A stretch of 64,000 nucleotides of DNA from Notolepis coatsorum (lineage: Eukaryota > Chordata > Actinopteri > Aulopiformes > Paralepididae): positions 39,035,935 through 39,099,934 of the forward strand of contig OZ020593.1 of the NCBI GenBank assembly GCA_963971535.1, read 5' to 3'. Shown here one piece after another: positions 48,238 to 59,181 of this stretch (positions within the stretch are counted from its first letter, which is position 1; each line of letters starts with the position of its first letter). The position numbers and the translations under genes are program-made. The notes under the pieces are model-generated. The model had not been told where the DNA came from. It did no database searches and saw only the letters and a list, made by a program, of their open reading frames with translations.

Positions 48238-48935
48238 AGTAGCCTGGGTGAGGGGCTCAAAGGTAGAGTTCATGAGAGGAAGAGGATACTTGTTCTTGAT
48301 GGTGATATCGTTAAGTTCCGTCCTTCTTCTTAACAAAAAATAATCCAGCCGCCACCGGGGAGGACGAGGGCCGAATGAGGCCTGCTGTCAAGGACTCGGA
48401 GATGTACTCCTCCATCGCTGCCTTCTCGGGGATGGTCAGACTATAAAGGCGGGTGCCGGGAAGGGAAGCCCCAGAGCGGAGGTCGATTGGAGGTCGTAAG
48501 GCCGATGAGGAGGAAGGGCCTGAGCCCGGGACTTGCTGAAAACCTCGCAGAGAACATGGTACTCAGGAGGGATAGTTGTAACGGCCAAAATGGACTTAAT
48601 GTGCAATGGATTTATGTGACCAGGGGGTGGCGCTTCTTTTATATAAGCGTCAGGTACACCTGTAGGAGGAGGAGTTTTGACCGGGAAAAGGCAATGGTTT
48701 TTGACCGCACGTACGACGCAGGTCTCAGGTCGAAATGTTTGTATCCAATTAGGTATCATATTCATTATCATTTAATCAGTTTAAGGAACAAAAAACAAGG
48801 ATATTCTGTTTGCACGGTGAAGCAAATAAATATCATTTTCCAAGAAAGCTGCCTGCATTGTGTCATTGGGACAAGGACTGTTTGGTATGAGACCAGGAAT
48901 ATAACGGCGCGTCAGCCAGTCTAACTGGGGATCAA
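48238..48935 (-). pseudogene. Gypsy 1 protease-RT junction, with unexplained insert
   Basis: Encodes [10 protein letters not shown] next to the hAT, a finger region KKDGTL-like remnant with frameshifts near 48320-48340, and [20 protein letters not shown] with PPHRPYD upstream of RT. Between about 48578 and 48895 the family pattern is lost: this stretch has a TATATAAG box and an AATAAA and may be a small inserted LTR or other element, though I found no clean ends. Confidence 0.7.
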
Positions 48936-49648
48936 GATTTCTCAGTAGCTCCGTATAAGACGGGAGCTCCTTTAATAATAGTAGAAAGGTCTGGAAGCGA
49001 GACACTAGGGGAACTCCGGGACGAAGGGCTGGGCGCAGCCTGAAGACACTGGGCATGACAGGAGGGGCTCCACCCCATGATGGTGCCGGAGGACCAGGCG
49101 ATGTGGGGCTCATGCTGCGCAAGCCAGGGACGACCCAGAACTACTGGGACTGAAGAGGACTTGGTAATAAAGAACTGGAGTCTCTCAACATGATTACCAG
49201 CAATGGTGAGGAGGACAGGACAGGTGCGTTGAGTGATGTTGGCCAGGCGGCGCTCGTCCAGCGTGAAGACCTCCAAAGGCTTCTCAAGGTTCTCAAGCGG
49301 AATGTTAGCCTGGGTGGCAAACTCAAAATCCAGGAAGCTCTCATCACCTCCCGAGTCAACGAGTGCACCCACTGTGACCCTCTGGTCCGCCCAGGCCAGG
49401 GTAACGCTCGTCAGATGGTTCGGTGGTGCAGGGGTGTGGGAACAGGAAAAACGGCTCACTAGGATCTCCCGGGGTCCCAGCAAGCCTAGTCTTTTGGCCG
49501 GGCAGGACAAATGTCCCTTAAGGCTGCAGTTGAGGCAAAGGCCGGACCTGAATCGGGCCTCCCGTTCGGCCGGACTAAGGTGTGTGCTTCCCAGCTGCAT
49601 GGGTTCCTCCCTGGTCACAGGCTGGGAGGTGAAGTACGTACCAGTCAC
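48932..49648 (-). pseudogene. Gypsy 1 gag zinc knuckle and protease
   Basis: The frame has CLNCSLKGHLSC, a gag zinc knuckle shortened by two residues relative to the usual CX2CX4HX4C. Then comes the retropepsin-like domain with VGALVDSGGDESFLD (active site DSG), followed by VLLTIAGNHVERLQFFI and VVLGRPWLAQHEPHIAW, where LG.PWL is the usual C-terminal block. This is the best preserved part of the element. Confidence 0.88.
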
Positions 49649-50129
49649 GGGGGCAGCAGAACGAGCAGCAGTCCAGTCACGAGGGCGGGAGAACTGGGGG
49701 ACGGTTGGGGGTCCCAGTCGGGCTCGCGCCTTCTCTCCCGGAGGCGTCCGTCGATGCGGATGGCAAGGCTAATTAGCGCCTTGAGCAAATCGGGCTCCTC
49801 CCGGGTGGCGAGCTGGTCCCTCACAGCCTCGTTGAGACCCCTCAGGAAAGTGAGGCGAAGCGCCTGGTCGTTCCAACCACTCTCGGTCTGAACTCCAGCG
49901 CGTAGTCGGTGACACTGCCCTGCTGGAAGGTGTCCAACCGAGCTCCAGGGTCCTGGCCACAAGCTGGATGGTAGAATACCCTTCGGAGCTCCGCCACGAA
50001 AGGCAGCTGAGTAGGAAAAACAGAAATTAGCCCTCATGGACCAGGAAGCAGTGACCCACTGAGCTGCTCGGCCTGTGAGCAGGTTAATCATGTAAGCCAC
50101 CTGGGCAGCCTCCGTCGTGAATCTGCGTT
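49645..50129 (-). pseudogene. Gypsy 1 gag, N-terminally truncated
   Basis: Reads TTEAAQVAYMINLLTGRAAQ, WVTASW, and after frameshifts LDTFQQGSVTDYAL, then FLRGLNEAVRDQLATREEPD, typical of the capsid region in fish Ty3/Gypsy gags. The gag start and any primer binding site are missing because the LTR edge at 50130 directly abuts mid-gag codons. Confidence 0.85.
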
Positions 50130-50291
50130 TGTATGCGACCCCAATAGCACGACACAGACAGGTAATTCAGGGCGTATTTATTTTGAACAGAAATGTGCGA
50201 CACTGTCCCTTTAAGGAACAAATAGATGTGAGGAAAAAAACAGCGTCAGTAACTTGGGGGGGGGGGGGGGGAATAGGAACGTCCCCTTTAA

Positions 50292-51233
50292 CACAATGGG
50301 GACGAACAACGTATATATCCGCGTTTCGATTCCACCCGTTGTGGACAGAAGCACGGATAAATCCGTGGCAAGTTGTTATTGCTTTTATTCCATTTTAATA
50401 ACCTATTCAAGGTCGCCGAGCGGCACTGCAGATATACCCTACTCTTTGAATTCGAGAAGGTGCAATACCGGCCAGATCCTCTTAGGGGCGCTATCGCGAT
50501 AATGCAGTGTTCTCTGTGGCCGAACGGTGGACTTTTTTACTTTCAATGGAGTTTTATGTTAGCTCGATTCTGGATCTGCAGCCTGTAGCTTGGATTATGT
50601 TTTGCATCGCAGATTTCACCATGCAATAAGGGGATTTATCATCAGCCAATGGACATATCGATCTACCAGATGGCGATCGATAACAGGGAAATGCTCGGGG
50701 GGATCCCACCGGACCACGGTAAGATCTTTTTCACGTAAAGTACATCCCGATCGGGCCTTGTTTTGATAGCCATCCAGGCGTTCGGCCTATGAGGCTAATG
50801 AGGCTAACGCGGTTATTGGTAATCAATAATCAGAAACGACGTCCCCCGACCCCCCCCCCCCTTTCATGCATACATGCGTGAGGATCGTGCCGATCATATC
50901 CAGTTTGAGTTTTAACTGGAGCGTATCTATAACCGAAATGCCATTGGATTTAACGTTATTAGCTATTAGCCCATTATCTCGGCTTCCAGGAAATATACTA
51001 GACCAAATCCGGTATAATGCTTATATTCACGGCGCTATAAAATGAGAACGTATTGATGGAAAAAAAAAGTCTTGTCATTTTGAAGGGACGGTTTATGGTC
51101 TCAATTCACAATGAGAATGGACAGATAGCAATACTATAAAGTATAGATTTAGCTCTACAAACAGCCCCACGTCTGTTTACATATCCCGGTCCCCTTGAGA
51201 TTAATTAGACTCATCCCAGTGGCCGCGAAAATG
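50292..51233 (+). mobile_element. TTAA-family element M5
   Basis: TTAA at 50288-50291 and 51234-51237. The ends are less alike than in other members (CACAATGGGGACG against CATTTTCGCGGCC). GGTAAG lies at 50718-50723, 426 bp from the left end. TTAGGGGCGCTATCG at about 189 bp and CTACCAGATGGCGATC at 50663-50678 resemble parts of a CTCF site. It occupies the same LTR TTAA as M4 does in the other LTR. Confidence 0.8.
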
Positions 51234-51237
51234 TTAA

Positions 51238-52675
51238 AGGGGAACTCCAACATTTTGGGAAATTAGCTTATTTAACATCTTCCCTGGAGTTAGACAAGAA
51301 GATACATACCTTTTTTGTCTCTGTGCGTGCATTTAGCTTTGGGAACAGACGCTCCGTTAGCATAGCTTAGCTTCATCACTGGAAGTGAGGCAGATCCGGA
51401 GCCTTACAGTGCCTTACAGTGTATAGTTTGATTGATTGATTGAAAAGTTTATTAACAGATTGCAGAATACACTGCAAATACAACTCCAAAACGTTCATGT
51501 AAACATGTTGTGACCTGTGTATTCACCACGTGATAAAAAATAATTGAATTAGACAATTTTACGTTTTATAAGCAAATATACTCTAATTTTTTTTTTGACC
51601 AACCACTACTCTATGAGCGCAGCCAGTGATTTCAACGTGACGCTGTGTGTGTTTACATTCTCATTCATTCAAAAGATCCAAACCGATTGAAGTTTATGGA
51701 TACCATGACTTGAAATCCTCTTACCTTGACGATTAAAAGCCTCCCCAATTTAGAAAACAGTAATCCAATGGCTGGTATTGTTATATACCGGACGCTCTGA
51801 GCTAACCGGAGCTAACACAGACCAGGATCGCAAAGCATATAATGACTTCCTTTCTGGGGTTGTCAAAATAAAAGTGCAACGTTTATAGCAGCGGAAAAAC
51901 GTTTATTTTGTACATTATCTAACGTTAACACGAACCTAAACTAACGTTACAACTAACCTAAAGTTAGTTTAGGTTTGTGTTAACGTTAGATAATGTACAA
52001 AATAAACGTTTTCCGCTGCTATAAACGTCGCACTTTTATTTTGACAACCCCAGAAAGGAAGTCATTATATATGCTTTGCGATCCTGGTCTGTGTTAGCTC
52101 CGGTTAGCTCAGAGCGTCCGGTATATAACAATACCAGCCATTGCATTACTGTTTTCTAAATTGGGGAGGCTTTTAATCATCAAGGTAAGAGGATTTCAAG
52201 TCATGGTATCCATAAACTTCAATCGGTTTGGATCTTTTGAATGAATGAGAATGTAAACACACACGCCGTCACGTTGAAATCACTGGCTGCGCTCATAGAG
52301 TAGTGGTTGGTCAAAAAAATAGTTCCGAGTATATTTGCTTATAAAACGTAATTGTCTAATTCAATTATTTTTTATTTCTCCACGTGGTGAATACACAGGT
52401 CACAACATGTTTACATGAACGTTTTGGAGTTGTATTTGGAGTGTATTCTGCAATCTGTTAATAAACTTTTCAATCAATCAATCAAACTATACACTGTAAG
52501 GCACTGTAAGGCTCCGGATCTGCCTCACTTCCAGTGATGAAGCTAAGCTATGCTAACGGAGCGTCTGTTCCCAAAGCTAAATGCACGCACAGAGACAAAA
52601 AAGGTATGTATCTTCTTGTCGAACTCCAGGGAAGATGTTAAATAAGCTAATTTCCCAAAATGTTGGAGTTCCCCT
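51238..52675. mobile_element. 1.44-kb palindromic (foldback) TTAA element
   Basis: Left arm 51238-51945 and right arm 51963-52675 are inverted copies with few mismatches and a loop of about 17 bp. Ends AGGGGAACTCCAACATTTTG; TTAA at 51234-51237 and 52676-52679, matching a single TTAA in the other LTR context (44415). Each arm holds about 45 bp of the LINE tail with (TTGA)n/(TCAA)n (51427-51470 and 52440-52490), so the LINE piece predates the inverted duplication. No coding capacity. Confidence 0.93.
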
Positions 52676-52869
52676 TTAAGGGAAAATGTCAATAGCCCAA
52701 CGGAAAAACACGAGGCAGAGTCCAGTAACATAAAATTCAACAAGTCTTCACAGGGTATCTGCAGGTTTAGCCCAGTCAGATTTAAGGCTTTTTAAGACTT
52801 TTTAATGCCACTCAGAATTAAATTTAATACCAATTTCACGATAACAAAATGGCAAAAATCATGGGTACT

Positions 52870-53500
52870 CTCAGTACACTCATTCAAGGGTACTACGACT
52901 ATGCCTGGCTACACCTCATGGTACCAAAGCACCTCAAAGGTACTAAAAACAAGATTACAAACATCACAAAACAAACTGGTCAGACTACTGCTTAACCTCA
53001 CTCCTAAAACCCACTTTACCCCTGCCCACATTCAAAACCGCTCTTTAAGAGCACCTACGGGAGGCTGCAATTCGAAACTGGCCACCGTAAATGTCCAACC
53101 CCCCCCCCCCCCCCCAATGTACAGTCTCATCCCCATCATATATATATAATATTTTCTGTTAGGATCTCTGGGTAACAGTACTGTATATTATTTGCATATC
53201 GTATATGTCACAAATGTAACAGTACTACAGTATATACCTGTATGTCATGCATGTCCCTATGCCATAAATGTCATGATGTCATGTATGTTTTTACTGTATT
53301 TATTTCTGTATATTTTATTTCATTTTTATTCTATTTTACTCTACTCTTATCCCAGGCAACTTGATTGATTTGTGTTATTATTCTAATTAGTGACCTGTCC
53401 TGTCTAAATGTTTAAATGTTGAGCGATTTGCAGTGTCAAATTTCCCACGGGATAATAAAAGTATTTCTATTCTATCTATTCTATGTTGTGTATGTTTTTG
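52870..53500 (+). mobile_element. LINE fragments inside the hAT-like element
   Basis: 52870-53100 matches 33350-33510 joined directly to 33781-33850 of the LINE at 32935, so about 270 bp of ORF is missing. A C-run and AATGTACAGTCT follow. From about 53390 the text switches to another tail with CCCACGGGATAATAAAAGTA and TTCTATTCTATC words, suggesting a second LINE type. Confidence 0.75.
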
Positions 53501-53503
53501 ATT

Positions 53504-53955
53504 GATTGAAAACTTTATTAACAGATTGCAGAATGGGTACAATACAGTACAGCTCAATACACACAATTGTTAAGGGGATGCAGACCAGAGAAAGACTTTC
53601 GTCTTGTTTACATCAGGGTCCCCCATTTTCAATTCATCAGGAATGTCTATATGAATTGAAAATGGGGGACCCTGATGTAAACAAGACAAACGTCTTTCTC
53701 TGGTCTGCATCCCCTTATTATTGTGTGTATGTACTGTATTGTACACATTCTGCAATCTGTTAAATAAAGTTTTCATTCATCCAGTTGTTTTGTTTTTGTG
53801 GTTTGGTTGAATGAATACTTTATTTAACAGATTTCAGAATGGGTACAATACAGTACAGCTCAATACACACAATAATAAGGGGATGCAGACCAGAGAAAGA
53901 CTTTCGTCTTGTTTACATCAGGGTCCCCCATTTTCAATTCATCATAACATTTATG
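53504..53955. repeat. Three LINE 3' tails in alternating orientation
   Basis: Minus tail 53504-53640, plus tail 53645-53785 and minus tail 53806-53955, all of the family ending ATTCTGCAATCTGTTAATAA. The first two form a palindrome of about 135-bp arms meeting at ATTCATCAGGAATG. Confidence 0.85.
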
Positions 53956-54265
53956 ACATACACATATACAGTACGTTACTGCGTTCCAACCTACAACTGC
54001 TCCACACCAGTTCCACGCCAGTCTCCGTAAATGTTCCGTTATAAAAATAAAATACCATTTCAATACACAACAAGTTTTCGTGTTTTGAAATACATGAAAG
54101 GAAATTAGCTAACGTTGATTCGCCTAACGTTAAGGCTTTGCTACATGCTGCGTATTTCAAAACACTGCGGTGAAAACAGAGTCCGGTAAACACAAGTTTG
54201 TAATTCCAATAGTGTATTCTGCCTGTTACTTGACTATTTCGATTATTGAAGTGGTATTTTTAAAA

Positions 54266-54526
54266 CTAACATTTACGGAGACCGGTGTGGAGCACTTGTA
54301 GTGTCGAGCCAGGCTGAGACACGTTAATAATATGATCCATTAGCTCACCTTGCATGTGGCTCGAAAGTGCACTCTCCCCCATCGTAAAAATCTTCAAGTC
54401 CTTTCTGCATATTTTGCAGACGGCTACTCGAGGATGTTCTCCTCTTTTCAACCATGACTTATATTTGATATTTTCGAGCCAGAGCTCATTAAAACGGCAG
54501 CCTCCCGGCATTTTGACCACACACAC
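54266..54526 (-). pseudogene. BED-type zinc-finger exon of a hAT transposase (likely)
   Basis: A minus frame of 86 codons with FNELWLENIKYKSWL and CKICRKDLKIFTMGESALSS followed by HMQGE. Fish hAT transposases and derived proteins often start with FNxxWL then a C-x2-C...H finger of this form. The rest of the transposase is missing. It lies inside the 52751-54832 element near its right end, as a first exon would on the minus strand. Confidence 0.6.
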
Positions 54527-55208
54527 GCGCGCTGTTCTCAGATAGCACAGCTAAAAACACTACGGGTAGAGCCGAGCCACATTTCATTTTGCGTGAAAGG
54601 CGATTTCAAAATAGGCTCAATCGAATCGCTCCGACTTATTTTATTTCTTTGTCTAAACAAACCAAACTATTCAGTCAGATAGCGATTTATTATTAAATCT
54701 ATGTCTTTGTCTATGGCATTTTTAAGACCTCTGAAAATGGATTTAAGACATTTTAAGACAAACTAAGGCCTTAATTATTGATAAACAAATTTAAGACTTT
54801 TTAAGACTTTTTAAGGATCCGCGGACACCCTGCTTCAATGTTTAGGGAAACACCCGAAGGCGGACGAAAGCAATGAGTTCAGGACAAATGAGGATATATG
54901 TTGAGAGGAAATAGTCTTATATAAGACTCACCAGGAGAAAAGTCGAAGGGCAATTCAAGGCACGGGTCCAAGGGGGAGAAGAGTGAGTACACAGCAAAAA
55001 ACTCCAAGGAACGGCTGGGAAGCGAAGACGTCTCGCACTGGAGACCACGGGAGTAAACAGCAGTAGAGTGGTGGTGACAAAACGACCCGACAACGAATGC
55101 TCTGCAGACAGCGTATAAGAGTCCTTCCGACGAGCTGATTGGAATTCATCTCAGGTGCGTGATGTTAATTGACGCTGAGAAGCGCACAGTGCTGGGCCAG
55201 CCCTCACA

Positions 55209-55494
55209 ATAATAATAATAAAAAATGCTTTAGGAGCAGACTCTGGGACGGTAACAATTTATTCCACACACACACAAGAGAAGGAGAATGGCTTATTGCA
55301 GACTATTGATTACTACTGATTTTAGAATGTTTCAGCAGAAGTGAAATATTTATTATCATCAACTATTAGGGGTGTAATGGTACATAAAAACCATGGTTCA
55401 GTACAATTTAGGTACAGTGGGGGAAGGTTTGCAGAACGTGGCTTTCAATGTTACACTCAGGGGTGATGTAGTGTGCAGTTACTGTTAACCCTGT
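55209..55494. other. Flank of Gypsy 1; possible hAT end
   Basis: Starts with a short (ATA)n. At about 55368 TAGGGGTGTAATGGTAC resembles a hAT terminus, but no partner end is seen. Confidence 0.35.
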
Positions 55495-55498
55495 TAAG

Positions 55499-56441
55499 CC
55501 AAGGACGACTTAACACGTCATTCTCCGCCATGCTTAATCTGCCAATGACGTCGTACAGCGTCTTTGAGATCAATATTTCAAAAATCTGTCATGGCAATCA
55601 TATTTCACCCACGGAGACTTGAGATCTCCTGTAGATCTCCTCTCAACTCTCCAACAGTTCAAGACAGCCATCTGGTGGCCGATCGGCGAATCGCCAAAAC
55701 CGGAAGTGACGCGCCGGAAGTGGTGCTCGCCCATATTTCGTCCGGGCACTCGCTATCGTTAGCGGGACTCCATCTTGATACACTGGACATCGATCGGTTG
55801 CAAATAACTCGATAAACAACATGATTTGGACGCATATAGTATTATACAACCTGGAAATGGATAGCATATCAACATCCCATAATAGCGATATTTCTGCTCC
55901 ACGCTGATCACCCAACGGTCAGAGGAGGCCGCGGTGAGTTTCAGCGTGTTTGATTATTATTAACCGTATAATCTGCTTTGATATATATATCGCCCATACT
56001 ACATGAATCATTTAACGTCGGCCACGGACTTATAACCCCCCCCCCCCCCCCCCCCCCTCCGGTCACCAGCAGATGATGAGGCATGACGTGTAGGACCTTG
56101 TACAATTGACATTTTTAATCTGACGTCAATCGGTATCAAACTAAATTTGATGATCTAATATATGTATTTGTGGCTATAACTCACGTTCTATGGAATGTTG
56201 CAGAAAACAATAAAAACATATTTATACTTTAGACCATATTTTAGTATGAATGTGTGAATGAAAAAGTAGGACGTTGCTACATCCTAAACGATAGATACTT
56301 GATGTTGAATGGGCCATAGTAATGTCAATTTAGCAATACAATTTAAAAAGTTATAGCCCTGCAAAGAAGGGGAACATCTCCAGACAAATAGAGCTGGCAG
56401 AGGACGGTATAAAATCAGAATAATCCCTGGCAGATAAAGGG
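55499..56441 (+). mobile_element. TTAA-family element M7 (piggyBac-like ends)
   Basis: Ends CCCTGTTAAGCCAAGG and complement CCCTTTATCTGCCAGGG; TTAA at 55495-55498 and 56442-56445. The CCCTTTxxCTGCCA style of end is typical of piggyBac/LOOPER elements. Minus-strand CCACCAGATGGC at 55661-55680 is a CTCF-like core, GGTGAG lies at 55933-55938, and a C-run at 56036-56057. No transposase. Confidence 0.85.
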
Positions 56442-56446
56442 TTAAG

Positions 56447-56560
56447 TAGGGCTGTCAACGAATATTCAATATTAGAATTATATATATAGGAAGTAATATA
56501 ATTCGAATATATATTAGAAAAAACATACATTTGATTGTGAAAATGTATATTAGATTGTAA
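56447..56560 (+). mobile_element. hAT-like left end, truncated
   Basis: TAGGGCTGTCAACGAATATT followed by TTCGAATAT-like words is a common fish hAT terminus. No right end is present nearby. Confidence 0.4.
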
Positions 56561-57749
56561 ATAATCTAAGACCTCTGGACTTGAACTATGCTGCACTGTT
56601 TCAATGTCCCCTACCACTGCACTTTTTACAGTCTTATTGTTGTCTCACTGTTCTATCCTGTCTTGCACTTTACTTATAATTATTTATTATTTATTTACTG
56701 TTGTATTGTTCTTAACACTTTCAGTGCCACGAGGTGGCACCAGAGTTAGCACTTGAAAGCCACCATCCACTTTAATGTTAGCGTTAATATCGCCTAATCT
56801 ATGTTTTAAATTATGGCTATGTGTCTAATCTGCCCGTCGCTTATCAAAGAATCCTTTTACAGTCAGTGCTGTCAAGGCAGATTGGTTTTTTATCGCTTCA
56901 TTTCCGTTTGAGAGCATTTTGAAAAGCACCCGTTTTGAGGTAAAAAACAGTCCATTCTGGGCCATTCTATGATAATCGTCTTTTACTGGAATATTCCAGA
57001 ACGTTGATATTTGTCGGCCTATTTATGAATCGTTTTCAAATAAACGCTAGATGATCAATATTATACGTACACGCACGCCCATTCGAGCCGCGCACGGATA
57101 ATCGCCGTGTTCATTTCCTCTTGGATTTTTACAGTGAAACCGATAGAGGACATTTCACAAAACAGCTTATATCTTCATCCAAATGAGTCTGATTATCCTA
57201 ACACTGATAACATAGATTCCTTACCTGACATCAGATGGTATCCAACTGGTATATTCCAATTCCTGATCACCATTCGAAAAAATCGATAAGTGTATAGATC
57301 CAACGTGATACAGTAGAAAGCATGATTCCGCGGGGCTCAGAGGCTCCAGAATGAACTCTGATAACCCCGGCTGCATCAGTGGACTGTAAAATGTGGAGTA
57401 CAGGATTTTTTTCCCCATCCATTTTCATTGAGTCCATTCCAAAATCCCTTATGTCATCTGGGAGACGATAGGGGGCGCTTTTTTCCACATCTGATCGCCG
57501 GCGGCACTCGGGTAGACTAGGGTAGGCTTGCGTGATGCAATATTATTTCAGATCGCTAAAAAAATAAAAATCCGAGAAATCTCGTGAGTGGCTTTCAACA
57601 AGATATTAATAATTCAGAGAAAACTCGTGAGTGGCATAGAAAGTGTTAATTGTGAAACGCATGCACTGTAATCGTCAAATCACGTTCCATTTGTACTGCA
57701 ATATGGTGAATAAAGTAATCTGAATCTAAAAAAAAAAAAAAAAAAAAAA
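56561..57749 (+). mobile_element. Retroposon 3' tail with poly-A, split by M8
   Basis: 56570-56711 and 57650-57727 read as one 3' UTR-like segment (GCACTTTACTTATAATTATT ... ATGGTGAATAAAGTAATCTG) ending in a run of about 22 A (57728-57749), with AATAAA just upstream. Removing M8 joins the halves at one TTAA. The ORF is not preserved, so the source family is unknown. Confidence 0.6.
56716..57645 (-). mobile_element. TTAA-family element M8
   Basis: Ends CACTTTCAGTGCCAC and complement CACTTTCTATGCCAC; TTAA at 56712-56715 and 57646-57649. Colinear with M3 in inverted orientation (TCTATGTTTTAAATTATGGC near 56798; CTTACC at 57220-57225, the complement of GGTAAG). AGGGGGCGCT at about 57470-57479 sits at the CTCF-like position. 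Confidence 0.88.
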
Positions 57750-58004
57750 GCCCCTGGATGTCTTACTCTCAACTTCTCGCATGGGCCTGAATGCGCTGCA
57801 GTAGTAACAACAACAACAACAACCGCATGGCGTGACGGCAGTGTTCAGAACCCAAATCGGTCGCAAATTGGAAATACTCCTGATTTTTCAGCTCATGCAA
57901 CCTCAAGACAAAGTTGTATGCAAGCTATGTAAACTACAGCTGGCCTACCTTTTTTTGATGCTAACGCTATTTTGGGAGTTCTAGCGTCAAGAATGTAAGT
58001 AGCT

Positions 58005-59177
58005 ACTACTAATTTCTCTCCACGGGCGAGAGACGTCGAGAGAGGAATGCACAGGGATGGAGCTTGTTGTCGGCAGTTGACCATTGGAACATGACTGATC
58101 CCACACCTGTGTCCGAGGCGTCAACCTCCACGACAAACTGCATATCGGGGTCAGGCTGGATCAGGACCGGTGCGGAGGTGAGGTGGCATTTGAGATCCCA
58201 AAAAGCAGAATCAGCTTCAGAAGACCATCGGAAGACGGAGGCAATGGAGGTGAGAGCACAGAGAGGGCCGGCGATGCGGCTATAGTTGCGGATGAACCTC
58301 TGATAGAAATGTGCAAACCGCAAGAAGTGCTGTAACTGCTTCAAGGTAGAGGGTAGAGGCCACTGGGTGACAGCTGTGACCTTGGCGGGGTCCATCTGCG
58401 CAGGTCCAATTTAGGAAAAATTGTGGCTCCATGAAGAGGCCCAAAAGCAGAGCTGATGAGAGGCAACATATACTTGTTCTTGATGGTAATGGTGTTAAGT
58501 CCACAGTAGTCGATACAGGGTCTCAAGGTCCCATCCTTCTTCCCCACAAAGAAGAAGCCGGCCCCCACAGGAGACGAAGCAGGGCGGATCAGCTCAGCAA
58601 CTAGGGACTCTTGGATATATTTCTCCATAGCTTCACGCTCAGGACGGGAAACGTTGTACAGCCGACTGCTAGGAAGAGGAGCACCAGGCAGGAGATCGAT
58701 GGCACAATCATAGGGGGGTGATGAGGAGGCAAAGACATGGCACGTTGCTTGCTAAAAACCGCAGCAAGGTCATGATAGAACTCGGGGACAGACGACAGAT
58801 CGGAGGCTTCAGGTAGAGGACAAGGCACATCCGAAGCAGGGGGTAGAGCTGAGGACAAGCAGTTGGAATGGCAGTGACTGCTCCAGAACATTAACTTGCT
58901 TGAAATCCAATCGAATTGGGGATTGTGTCTCCTACAGTAAGCCAGGGGTAGCCGAGCACTAATGGAGTGAGAGGACAAGATATAACAAAAAAAACTCATC
59001 TCCTCCCGATGATTTCCAGACAGCAACAGGGTCAAGAGCACCGTCTTGAACTCAATCTGGGCTAATGGCATGTCATTGAGTGCCTTAGCCTCTAGGGGTG
59101 AATTGAGGGATTCCATCTCTACTCCAAATGTCTTGGCCACATTAAATTCAATAAAACTCTTGTCAGCCCGAAGTCAA
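58005..59177 (-). mobile_element. Second Ty3/Gypsy fragment (Gypsy 2), copy 1
   Basis: On minus: ADKSFIEFNVAKTFGV (protease, just after DSG), a weakly kept protease-RT linker with [20 protein letters not shown], and RT fingers [20 protein letters not shown] to FPKLDLR. The next bases jump to [20 protein letters not shown], so about 100 residues of the palm, including YxDD, are deleted. Then the connection and RNase H with [14 protein letters not shown] (Asp intact), ending at SPVERN and two stops. Integrase and LTRs are absent. The gene differs clearly from Gypsy 1. Confidence 0.9.
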
Positions 59178-59181
59178 TTAA

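Larger units (their letters stand above)
52751..54832 (-). mobile_element. hAT-like element, 2.08 kb, 5-bp target duplication
   Basis: Ends CAGGGTATCTGCAGGT and complement CAGGGTGTCCGCGGATC, with sub-terminal TTTAAGACTTTTTAA words on both sides. CTTCA flanks it (52746-52750, 54833-54837), and the other LTR shows the empty site AAGTCTTCAATG. A BED-finger-like exon on minus supports a hAT source. LINE pieces are nested inside. Confidence 0.85.
42368..55208 (-). mobile_element. Ty3/Gypsy chromodomain retrotransposon (Gypsy 1) with nested insertions
   Basis: Two LTRs starting TGTATGCGACCCCAATAGCA and ending CCAGCCCTCACA (as read on plus) flank a gag-pol interior on the minus strand. Subtracting recognised insertions gives LTRs of about 619 bp (low side) and 604 bp (high side). 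Part of the difference is a word AGTTAGCCAAAAACAA present only in the low one. The two differ at roughly a dozen positions over the last 445 bp. No matching 5-bp target duplication was found. All pol domains carry breaks, so the element is dead. Confidence 0.92.
50130..55208 (-). repeat. Gypsy 1 5' LTR, holding two TTAA elements and a hAT
   Basis: LTR segments 50130-50291, 52676-52750 and 54833-55208 align with 42368-44860 minus its own inserts. The intervening parts are M5, a palindromic element and a hAT-like element, each with matching target duplications. Confidence 0.9.

Noticed and set aside
42368..55208. Endogenous retrovirus with envelope
   Set aside because: No envelope gene lies between integrase and the 3' LTR. 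The chromodomain and pol order fit a Ty3/Gypsy chromovirus.
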